Shown one piece after another: positions 57,285 through 64,000 of a DNA stretch of 64,000 bases. A program made the position numbers and the translations under genes. The stretch's first letter is position 1, and each line of letters starts with the position of its first letter. The DNA comes from Sinorhizobium chiapasense (GTDB lineage: Bacteria; Pseudomonadota; Alphaproteobacteria; Rhizobiales; Rhizobiaceae): positions 682,001 to 746,000 of the forward strand of contig NZ_CP133148.1 of NCBI RefSeq assembly GCF_036488675.1, given 5' to 3'. The notes beneath the pieces are model-generated. The model was not told the origin of the DNA. It searched no databases and saw only the letters and a list, made by a program, of their open reading frames with translations.

Positions 57285-58208
57285 TCATCCGGCGCCTCCC
57301 GGCACCAGCCGATAGTCGCCGAAGAGCGACGGCGGACCGTCGGTCTCGACGCGGCCGTGTTCCACGAGGTCTTCGAGATGCGCCAGGACTGAAAGTGCCG
57401 CGGCCCCGTGGAGGCGCGAGTCGGTAGAAGCGTAGATCACCTTCACCATGTCCGGGATCTTCCGGTCGCCGGCGCGGATGCGTTCAAGCACGGAGCGCTC
57501 GCGCATCTTGCGGTGTGCCCGAAGAGCGCGGACGAACGCCCCGGGGTCGGAGACCGGACCGCCATGGCCGGGCAGATAGAGCCGATCGTCCCGCTGCAAA
57601 AGCTTTTCGAGCGAGGCCATATAGTCGGCCATGGCGCCGTCGGGTGGGGCGACGATGCTCGTCGCCCAGGCCATCACGTGATCGGCGGAAAAGAGGATGC
57701 CGGTGCCGTCCAGCGCGAAGGCGGCGTGATTTGCGGTGTGGCCAGGTGTCATCACGGCCGTCAGGCTCCAACCGTCGCCCTCGACCCTCCCGCCTTCGGG
57801 AAGCGCCATGTCGGGCACGAAATCCATATCCGAGCTTTCGGCGAAGGGGTTGGCTTCGCCGGCATGCAAGGGCCGGGCCGCACGGTGGGGGCCTTCGGCA
57901 ACGATCACGGCGCCGGTCGCGGCCTTTAGCCGCCGGGCGAGGGGGGAATGGTCGCGGTGCGTATGGCTGACAGCGATGTGCGTCACCTCGCGGCCATCGA
58001 GCGCAGCCATCAGGGCGCGGAAATGCGCGTCGTCGTCCGGCCCCGGATCGATCACCGCGACCGAGCGTTTGCCGACGACATAGGTGTTCGTTCCATGGAA
58101 GGTGAAGGGGCCGGGATTGTTGACGGTGATGCGCTGTACGCCGTCGGCAACAGGCACCGCCTCGCCGTGCGCCGGCTTGAAGTCGAGGTCGAAATCCGGT
58201 CCCTGCAT
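57285..58208 (-). CDS. MBL-fold metallo-hydrolase (LACTB2/ribonuclease-like group)
   Basis: This 307-residue protein has the metallo-beta-lactamase motif as VSHTHRDHSP, further metal ligands in MTPGHTANHAAF and LFSADHVM, and LYLPGHGGPV. A C-terminal winged-helix-like tail (RERSVLERIRAGDRKIPDMVKVIY) is shared with the LACTB2 group, some of which are endoribonucleases. AGGAAGAGACGT precedes the ATG at 58208; an ATG at 58229 is the alternative. It is separated from tRNA-Gln by 280 bases in which nothing else was seen. Confidence 0.88.
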   Translation of the reverse strand: MQGPDFDLDFKPAHGEAVPVADGVQRITVNNPGPFTFHGTNTYVVGKRSVAVIDPGPDDDAHFRALMAALDGREVTHIAVSHTHRDHSPLARRLKAATGAVIVAEGPHRAARPLHAGEANPFAESSDMDFVPDMALPEGGRVEGDGWSLTAVMTPGHTANHAAFALDGTGILFSADHVMAWATSIVAPPDGAMADYMASLEKLLQRDDRLYLPGHGGPVSDPGAFVRALRAHRKMRERSVLERIRAGDRKIPDMVKVIYASTDSRLHGAAALSVLAHLEDLVEHGRVETDGPPSLFGDYRLVPGGAG

Positions 58209-58488
58209 ACGTCTCTTCCTGGCTTTCACGTGTACTCGATCTCGACAATGGCCATCGGCTTGGCGCCCGCCTTCACCGCATTACGCGGGCACGCGGCGAC
58301 AATAGGCCAAAGGGCCATGGGAGGAAACGTCCGGCGCGGGAAATCTCATACGCTGGTTATTTGCGTCGAACCGGCCCTTGGCGGGTGAAAGAAATCTGCG
58401 TCGAAGGCGAAGTTAAGCATTGTGACGGGCGACGAGCTTTGCTAATCAGGCGCTCGATTTGGCAAGGCGATTTCTCGCCAGCTTAAGT

Positions 58489-58563
58489 TGGGGCGTAGCC
58501 AAGCGGTAAGGCAGCGGTTTTTGGTACCGCCATTCCCTGGTTCGAATCCAGGCGCCCCAGCCA
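58489..58563 (+). tRNA. tRNA-Gln (anticodon TTG)
   Basis: The acceptor stem TGGGGCG pairs with CGCCCCA. The D arm is GCC/GGC, the anticodon stem GCGGT/ACCGC encloses loop TTTTGGT with anticodon TTG at 58521-58523, and the T arm is CCTGG-TTCGAAT-CCAGG. CCA is encoded. It reads CAA codons, and CAG by wobble. Confidence 0.97.
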
Positions 58564-58844
58564 GCACTCCCTCTTGAGGCAAGAATTCAAGCTTCCCTAG
58601 ACCGTTTCGCCGCCCTTGTTCTGGCCGATTCGCCGCGGCTCACGCCCTTGCGGCACTGACGTACGACGTCGGCTCAAGAGGCTTAGATAACGAAAACGAG
58701 TTAAGCCATTTGGCGGATACCTAATCCTATTTGAAGCGCATCGCCACGGACCAGCCATGCTACACTGAACCGTACCCTTGAGGGATCACCAGCGCTGTGC
58801 GCCATGACTTTTTGTGCCAGTCGCGCCTAGCCGGAGGATCAGTC

Positions 58845-61550
58845 ATGGATATCAAGCAATTCGTGCCGACCTGCGGCAGGCCTGCATCTTCCTCCAGGGA
58901 CGGTCGAGCCACGGCAGTACCGTGGCATCGCATGCGGCAGAGGTCGGTCGTTGTCGCCCACTTCTTCACCCCCTTCTACCTTGTTCTGCTGCTCGGATCG
59001 CCGGCAGTAAGTCAGACGGCGCCGGATGCCGGAAGCGCCAGCCGGGAAGGTGCGGTCGTGATCGCTCAAAGACCAACGCCGGCGCCAGAAGGGCAGCCAT
59101 CGCCCACCCATGCCGAAAGACGCCCGCCGGTGGCGCAATTGCGCGTCGCAGCGCCGTCGGCACCGGAGCTGCTGTCTGCTCTGAAGCGAGAACGGTCCAG
59201 GGTCGAAGCCTTGCGTCAGGACTTGGCAACCACGCGCCGGGAGCTCGAAGCGGCTCGCCGAGAAACGCAGACGGAGCGTCAGCTGGGCGCCACCCTGACG
59301 CAGGAGCTCAGTGCTGCATGGGCCAACCTGAAGGCCATGAGCGTTCAACTCGATCAGGCAGCGAATACCACGGTACAAGCGAAGGAAGCTGCGGACGCGG
59401 TCGTCAGTGAGGCTAATGAGAAAGCCGCACGCGAACGCGCCAGGAGCGCCGCGCTGGAACAAAAGCTCCTCGCGGCGCGCAAAGACGTCGACGCAATCAG
59501 GAACGGTGCGCAAACGGCCGGTGATGCGCGAGAGGAAGTTCTCCGCCGGGATCTCGCCGCGGCCAGACGGGACCTTGACGCGATGCGGCGGGCAGGCGAC
59601 GACGCTGCGGAACAGGCGCACAGAGCTGCTGATACGGGGAATGAACAGGAGCGCGCCCTGGAACAGCAGCGCCAAAGGGCCGAAGAACTTGCTCGCGATC
59701 TGACGACGGCGCGGCGCGAGATGGAAGATTTGAAGGCCAAAGCCGCTGGAGCGATCCAGTCAGAGGCCGCTGCGCTGAGAGCGCGGCAAGCCGGGGAGGT
59801 GACCCTGGCCGATGCGAAACGAGCCCTTGATGAGGAGCGGCATAGGCTGGGAGCCTACGAACGCGATCTAGCAGCGGCTCGTCAATCGCTTGCCGCCCTC
59901 GAGGCCCGCGCCAATCTCGCCGCCACTGAGCAGGCCACTGCGGTGGAGGCTCGAAAGCTTGCGGAGGCGACGGCAAGCCGGGCAGGCGCGGCGCTCGCAT
60001 CGGAGTCCGAGAAGAGAAAATCGCTTGCGCGGGATCTCGACGCTGCTCGCCGGGAACGCGACGCGGCAGAAGAGGAATTGACCCGGGTCTTGGCGGCGCA
60101 GCGCACGGCGTTGGAGCAGCTTGAGCGCGATAATGGCGGCGAGATGGCGGCGGCGCGGCGCGAGATGGAAGATTTGAAGGCCAAAGCCGCTGGAGCGATC
60201 CAGTCAGAGGCCGCCGCGCTGAGAGCGCGGCAAGCCGGGGAGCTGGCCCTGGCCGATGCGAAACGAGCCCTTGATGAGGAGCGGCATAGGCTTGGCGCTT
60301 ACGAACGCGATCTCGCAGCAGCCCGCCAATCGCTTGCCGCCCTCGAGGCTCGCGCCAATCTCGCCGCCACTGAGCAGGCTGCCGCTGTCGAGGCTCGAAA
60401 GCTTGCCGAGGCGGCGGCAAGCCGGACAGGCGAGGCACTCGCATTGGAGTCCGAGAAGAGAAGATCGCTTGCGCACGATCTCTACGTTGTTCGCCGGGAA
60501 CGCGACACGGCAAAAGGGGAATTGACCCGGGTCTTGGCGGCGCAGCGCACGGCGCTGGAGCAGCGTGAGCGCGGTATCGGCGACCTGGCGGCGGCGCAGC
60601 GCGAGATGGAAGATTTGAAGGCCAAAGCCGCTGGAGTGATCCAGTCAGAGGCCGCCGCGCTGAGAGCGCGGCAAGCCGGGGAGGTGGCCCTGGCCGATGC
60701 GAAACGAGCCCTTGATGAGGAGCGGCATAAGCTTGGAGCCTACGAACGCGATCTCGCGGCAGCCCGTCAATCGCTAGCAGCCCTCGAGGCTCGCGCGGAT
60801 CTCACCGCGGCTGAGCAGGCTGGCGCTGTCGAGGCTCGAATGCTTGCCGAGACGACGGCAAGCCGGGTAGGCGAAGCGCTCGCATCGGAGTCCGAGAAGA
60901 GAAAATCGCTTGCGCGGGATCTCGACGCTGCTCGCCGGGAACAGGCCGATGCGAAACGAGCCCTTGATGAGGAGCGGCACAAGCTTGGAGCTTACGAACG
61001 CGATCTCGCGGCAGCTCGCCAATCGCTAGCAGCCCTCGAGGCCCGCGCCAATCTCGCCGCCGCTGAGCAGGCTGCCGCCGCCGAGGCTCGAAAGCTTGCC
61101 GAGACGGCGGCAAGCCGGGCAGGCGAAGCGCTCGCACTGGAGTCCGAGAACGCAAGATCGCTTGCGCGCGATCTCGACGCTGCTCGCCGGGAACGCGACG
61201 CGGCAAAAGAGGAATTGACCCGGGTCTTGGCGGCGCAGCGCACGGCATTGGAGCAGCGCGAGCGCGGCAATGGCCGCGACCTGGGGGCGCGTAAGGAGCG
61301 GGACATCCTCAAACCTCGAGCTGAGCGCCGCGTGGAGGATATCGAGCAACCGAAGGCGCGCGCGGGTAATCGTACAAGTGAACGTGCAAAGGCCGCTGCA
61401 CCGACCGGTGCACGATCGGCCCGTGATTCGGGATCGCAGAAGGTTCGGAAGGTACAGGTCCGCAAGCCAATGCGGGTCGTTCGACCGGCGACGATTGCGC
61501 TCCCCGACGCGCTGCTTCCTGAACGGTTGCCGGTGAGTGGGCTTTGGTAA
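58845..61550 (+). CDS. Large repetitive coiled-coil protein with N-terminal membrane segment
   Basis: This 901-residue protein has a basic N-terminus, one hydrophobic segment (HFFTPFYLVLLLGSPAVSQ, about residues 38-56) that is either a signal peptide or an anchor, a Pro-rich stretch, and then about 720 residues of Ala/Arg/Glu-rich coiled coil. Near-identical 441-444-base units start at 59713, 60157 and 60598, each opening EMEDLKAKAAG; a fourth, shortened copy begins near 60943. The C-terminus is basic. GGAGGA lies 7 bases before the ATG at 58845. I do not recognise the family; a structural envelope role is a guess. The start could also be 58932. Confidence 0.8.
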   Translation: MDIKQFVPTCGRPASSSRDGRATAVPWHRMRQRSVVVAHFFTPFYLVLLLGSPAVSQTAPDAGSASREGAVVIAQRPTPAPEGQPSPTHAERRPPVAQLRVAAPSAPELLSALKRERSRVEALRQDLATTRRELEAARRETQTERQLGATLTQELSAAWANLKAMSVQLDQAANTTVQAKEAADAVVSEANEKAARERARSAALEQKLLAARKDVDAIRNGAQTAGDAREEVLRRDLAAARRDLDAMRRAGDDAAEQAHRAADTGNEQERALEQQRQRAEELARDLTTARREMEDLKAKAAGAIQSEAAALRARQAGEVTLADAKRALDEERHRLGAYERDLAAARQSLAALEARANLAATEQATAVEARKLAEATASRAGAALASESEKRKSLARDLDAARRERDAAEEELTRVLAAQRTALEQLERDNGGEMAAARREMEDLKAKAAGAIQSEAAALRARQAGELALADAKRALDEERHRLGAYERDLAAARQSLAALEARANLAATEQAAAVEARKLAEAAASRTGEALALESEKRRSLAHDLYVVRRERDTAKGELTRVLAAQRTALEQRERGIGDLAAAQREMEDLKAKAAGVIQSEAAALRARQAGEVALADAKRALDEERHKLGAYERDLAAARQSLAALEARADLTAAEQAGAVEARMLAETTASRVGEALASESEKRKSLARDLDAARREQADAKRALDEERHKLGAYERDLAAARQSLAALEARANLAAAEQAAAAEARKLAETAASRAGEALALESENARSLARDLDAARRERDAAKEELTRVLAAQRTALEQRERGNGRDLGARKERDILKPRAERRVEDIEQPKARAGNRTSERAKAAAPTGARSARDSGSQKVRKVQVRKPMRVVRPATIALPDALLPERLPVSGLW
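59713..61294 (+). repeat. Intragenic tandem repeats of 441-444 bases
   Basis: Three full units (59713, 60157, 60598) and one unit lacking 189 bases (homology resumes at 60945) are highly similar at the DNA level, including silent positions. The period between units 2 and 3 is exactly 441 bases (147 codons). Confidence 0.88.
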
Positions 61551-61560
61551 CGGAGGTGGA

Positions 61561-61586
61561 GGGCAAATTCGAGGGCTGATTTGCCC
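61561..61586 (+). other. Intercistronic hairpin after the coiled-coil gene
   Basis: GGGCAAAT pairs perfectly with ATTTGCCC around a 10-base loop, 11 bases after the stop codon and just before the ribosome binding site of the next gene. No T-run follows. Confidence 0.5.
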
Positions 61587-61605
61587 GGAGATGAGGAATA
61601 CGACG

Positions 61606-62448
61606 ATGCGCGCGAATCTAGCGGTCACATTGTTGATCACAGTTGCGATCGGCCCTGCCTCGGCCCTTGGCGCTGGCGTTACGGTCGGCGGTACCGGAGT
61701 CGGTGTCAGTATAGGTCTCAGCAAAAATGGCGCCTCGGTAGGTATTAGCACGAGCGGCAGCCAGGTGGGCGGAGCAAACGCTGGAGTGTCGGTCGCCAAG
61801 AATGGGAAATCAACCGTTGGCGTCAGTGGCAAAGGCGGCGGTAAGAGTGGCGGCAAATCGGGGGGCGCCGGTTTGAAAGCCGGGTCATCGCACGGTGGAA
61901 GGGCGGGAACTCGTCCCGCGGCTTCAGGGGGTTCGGTCACAGCACCTGGTTCGGGTGTCGTGTTGTCGGGAGGTGCGGGAGCGGGGACCGTTCCGGGGAC
62001 GGTTTCAGGTGGCCCGCCAGGGAGTGCCGGCGGGACTCCCAGCCCGGTCACCGGCAACCCTCCCGCAGGCGGCTTACGACCGCTCGCGGCTCTGCCTCGC
62101 TTCCTGTGGCCGTTTAGAGTGGGGCGGACCGGAAACGAGCGAGGCGAACCGGGCTACCCCTCATTGGACCCGACTCGAACTGGGGCGATCCCGGCCATAC
62201 CGCGCGCCGCCATACCGCTCGCCGTGGTTCGCGCCTGCCGTCAGGCGATCGTGTCGGCTGCGTCGCCCCTCGGCGCCGTGTGGGTGGGCGCGACAAGCGC
62301 CGGTCCTCTCCAGCGGGACCGCCGCGGCGCGCTCGTGGCCCCGCTCGCGGTGCGCATAGACTACGCAAGACAAGGTGGCATTCAGGTCCGTCAGGCCCGG
62401 ATCACATGTCGCCTCGACTCCGCCGGCAGAGTCATCTCAGTGATTTAG
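61606..62448 (+). CDS. Glycine-rich exported hypothetical protein
   Basis: This 280-residue protein has a signal peptide (MRANLAVTLLITVAIGPASALG). A Gly/Ser/Val repeat region follows, at about 22-150 (VTVGGTGVGVSIGLSKNG, VGVSGKGGGKSGGKSGG), then a Pro/Arg-rich linker and a C-terminal domain ending IDYARQGGIQVRQARITC...VISVI. I do not recognise the family. GAGGAA lies 7 bases before the ATG at 61606; the frame is open upstream from 61537. It follows the coiled-coil gene closely and may be co-transcribed. Confidence 0.75.
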   Translation: MRANLAVTLLITVAIGPASALGAGVTVGGTGVGVSIGLSKNGASVGISTSGSQVGGANAGVSVAKNGKSTVGVSGKGGGKSGGKSGGAGLKAGSSHGGRAGTRPAASGGSVTAPGSGVVLSGGAGAGTVPGTVSGGPPGSAGGTPSPVTGNPPAGGLRPLAALPRFLWPFRVGRTGNERGEPGYPSLDPTRTGAIPAIPRAAIPLAVVRACRQAIVSAASPLGAVWVGATSAGPLQRDRRGALVAPLAVRIDYARQGGIQVRQARITCRLDSAGRVISVI

Positions 62449-62545
62449 GCCGTTCGATCCGTCAATGTGACTGCCGCCGGTGGCGAGTGGCGGCGGAAGG
62501 TCGAACCGGGCCATCTGCGGCCATCTCGGTCGAGCATCTTGGCGG

Positions 62546-62649
62546 CTGCGTGGTTTCTTAAATCGTGCCGATTTAAGGATAAAAACGTGCAGCAATTCAA
62601 AATGCTATAGAGTCTTTTGCGCCTCTGATTAAGACGCGCGGCGCTGTAG
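62546..62649 (-). repeat. Double-palindrome repeat, family B, copy 6 (reverse)
   Basis: It reads on the minus strand from CTACAGCGCCGCGC through a mutated hairpin (GCGCCTCTGATTAAGACGCGC region) and linker to GCACGTTTTTATCC...CACGCAG. Several positions, such as TATAGAGTC for TACAGCGTC, have diverged from the other copies. Confidence 0.85.
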
Positions 62650-62656
62650 GAATGTT

Positions 62657-64000
62657 TCAAAAGGCGAGCGCGCAGCCATCCTTGCGCGGGTCCGAGCCAG
62701 CCTGCAGCACGCCATTCGCCGCATCGATCATGATCGCCTGACCGCCGCCATGGGGCATCTCGGCCATCTTGATCTCGTGGCCGAGCGCCGCGAGGCCGTG
62801 GAGCACATGCTCGCGGATGCCGCGCTCGGCCTCGAAGCGGCCCATCTGATGGAAGCCGCGGGCGCAGTCGATCGCCTCCTGAACATTCATGCCGAAGTCG
62901 AGGATATTTGTCAGCACATGGCTCTGGCCGACCGGTTGGAAGCCGCCGCCCATCACCCCGAATGAGAGCCAGGGCTTGCCGTCCTTCATCGCCATTGCCG
63001 GAATGATGGTGTGCAGCGGGCGTTTCCATGGCGCCACGCAATTGGGATGGGCGGGATCGAGGCTGAAGCCGGTACCGCGGTTCTGCAGGAGCACGCCGGT
63101 CTTCGGGCTGCTGAGGCCCGTGCCATAGGGCCAGAACAGCGAATTGATAAAGGAGCAGGCATTGCCCTCCTCGTCGACCACGCTGATATAAACCGTATCG
63201 CGATACGTCGTAGTGGCGGGCGTCGTCCCAAGCGTCGGCATGGCCTTTTTCAGGTCGATGCGGCCGCGAAGCTCTTCGGCGAAGCCGGCCGAGAGCAGCT
63301 TCTGCACCGGCACGTCGGCAAAGGCGGGGTCGGCGACATACATGTCGCGCGCCTCGAAGGCCAGCCTCGTGGCCTCGGCTTCGATATGGAAACGCTCGAC
63401 GCCGACCGGATCGTATTTGCTGAGGTCGAAGCCGCTCAGGATGTTAAGCATCAACAATGTCGTGATGCCGACACCGTTCGGCGGGATCTCCAGGAGTTCG
63501 ATCCCGCGATAGGTCGTCGAAATTGGCTCGACCCAGAAGGCCTCTTGCGTGGCGAAATCCTCCAGCGCATGCATGCCGCCCAGGCTGCGCAGGTATTCCA
63601 CCATATCCTCGGCGACCCAGCCGGCATAAAAGCCGTCACGGCCCTTGGCGGCGATCTCGCGGAGGACTTTCGCATGCTCGGGCTGGCGGAAGACGTCGCC
63701 GGCGTTCGGCGCGTGGCCGCCCTCCTTCAACCACATGCGCGCGCTGTTGGCGTCCGCCTTGAGCTTGCCTTCGTTGCGGGCCCAATCGGTGGCGACGCGC
63801 TCTGTCACCACGAAGCCCTCCTCGGCATGGCGGATGGCGGGCTGCAGCAACTCGGCGAGCGGCATGGACCCGAAGCGCTGGTTCAGCTTGCTCCAGGAAT
63901 CGACGGCGCCGGGTATGGTGACGGCATGCACCGAGGTCAGCCCGATCTCTTTCAGTCCTTGCTTCAGAAGATGCTCGACGGTAAGGCCCTTGGGCGCACG
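62657..64000 (-). CDS. ggt: Gamma-glutamyltransferase, 5' end outside window
   Basis: The 447 residues present cover part of the large subunit and all of the small subunit of this N-terminal nucleophile hydrolase, which splits gamma-glutamyl amides such as glutathione. Visible family blocks are HAVTIPGAVDSWSKLNQRFG, PPNGVGITTLLMLNILSGFDL, the catalytic Thr region (DTVYISVVDEEGNACSFINS), FGVMGGGFQPVGQSHVL and the C-terminal DPRKDGCALAF. The frame stays open to base 64000 (RAPKGLTVEHLLKQGLKE), so the start and any signal peptide lie beyond. The Thr nucleophile assignment is by pattern. Confidence 0.92.
   Translation of the reverse strand, partial: RAPKGLTVEHLLKQGLKEIGLTSVHAVTIPGAVDSWSKLNQRFGSMPLAELLQPAIRHAEEGFVVTERVATDWARNEGKLKADANSARMWLKEGGHAPNAGDVFRQPEHAKVLREIAAKGRDGFYAGWVAEDMVEYLRSLGGMHALEDFATQEAFWVEPISTTYRGIELLEIPPNGVGITTLLMLNILSGFDLSKYDPVGVERFHIEAEATRLAFEARDMYVADPAFADVPVQKLLSAGFAEELRGRIDLKKAMPTLGTTPATTTYRDTVYISVVDEEGNACSFINSLFWPYGTGLSSPKTGVLLQNRGTGFSLDPAHPNCVAPWKRPLHTIIPAMAMKDGKPWLSFGVMGGGFQPVGQSHVLTNILDFGMNVQEAIDCARGFHQMGRFEAERGIREHVLHGLAALGHEIKMAEMPHGGGQAIMIDAANGVLQAGSDPRKDGCALAF

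Noticed and set aside
59713..61294. Repeat array considered as an assembly artefact
   Set aside because: Units differ at scattered positions, and the fourth has a unique in-frame deletion, so simple duplication by assembly is unlikely; strain comparison would still be useful.
58564..64000. Genomic island integrated at tRNA-Gln
   Set aside because: No integrase was found and no second copy of the tRNA 3' end was seen downstream within the window, so integration cannot be supported.

Overview
The window reads as an ordinary chromosomal stretch of an alphaproteobacterium of the Rhizobiaceae, most likely Sinorhizobium (Ensifer). The reasons are high G+C, a CcrM-type GANTC methyltransferase, an IalB-family protein, a BioR-like GntR regulator with BioR-type boxes before bioY, an aa3 cytochrome oxidase operon in alphaproteobacterial order, and many short double-hairpin intergenic repeats of the RIME kind known from rhizobia. 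No database search was possible, so the genus is inferred from gene families and layout. No phage, insertion sequence, CRISPR array or origin was found.

Layout. 0-10 kb: a YcaQ-like glycosylase, tldD, an acetyltransferase, a penicillin-binding carboxypeptidase with a SPOR tail, a NodB-like deacetylase, pdxH, a lipoprotein, a J-domain protein, fabI and a histidine phosphatase. 10-16.5 kb: a CHASE-PAS-GGDEF-EAL protein, aroC, a RibBA-like protein whose second domain has lost its zinc cysteines, and ialB. 16.8-26 kb: a long co-directional run ctaC-ctaD-ctaB-small membrane protein-ctaG-ctaE-DUF983-surf1, then ispH-thrB-rnhA. It holds the aa3 oxidase subunits, heme O synthase, copper and heme insertion factors, and isoprenoid and threonine genes. 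26-38 kb: a peroxiredoxin, a DsbD-like periplasmic domain protein, yqgE, a second GGDEF-EAL protein coupled to a RimJ-like acetyltransferase, an M16 protease next to thrC, a lipoprotein, a branched-chain amino acid binding protein and a HAD phosphatase.

38-47 kb: bioR, bioY and a cysteine-rich DUF1284 gene, with three BioR-type boxes before bioY; an ArsR regulator divergent from two small dimeric alpha/beta-barrel genes; a hypothetical gene with a doubtful 5' end; ccrM; an RTX repeat protein; a HAD phosphatase; mutY. 47-55 kb: a DciA/DUF721 gene, a DsbA-like lipoprotein, smc and pyruvate phosphate dikinase, then two small unknowns. 56-64 kb: DUF1499, a metallo-hydrolase, tRNA-Gln(TTG), an unusual 901-residue repetitive coiled-coil protein followed by a glycine-rich exported protein, and a gamma-glutamyltransferase cut by the window end.

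The observations most worth following up are: a perfect FNR/FixK palindrome (TTGAT-N4-ATCAA) just before the ctaC ribosome binding site; two pairs of direct repeats in the ccrM promoter; the coiled-coil gene, whose 147-residue repeats and 63-residue internal deletion are both multiples of seven; and a mosaic of interspersed repeats, one nested in another, that supply stop codons to at least three genes. I did not find a clear new defence or biosynthetic system.
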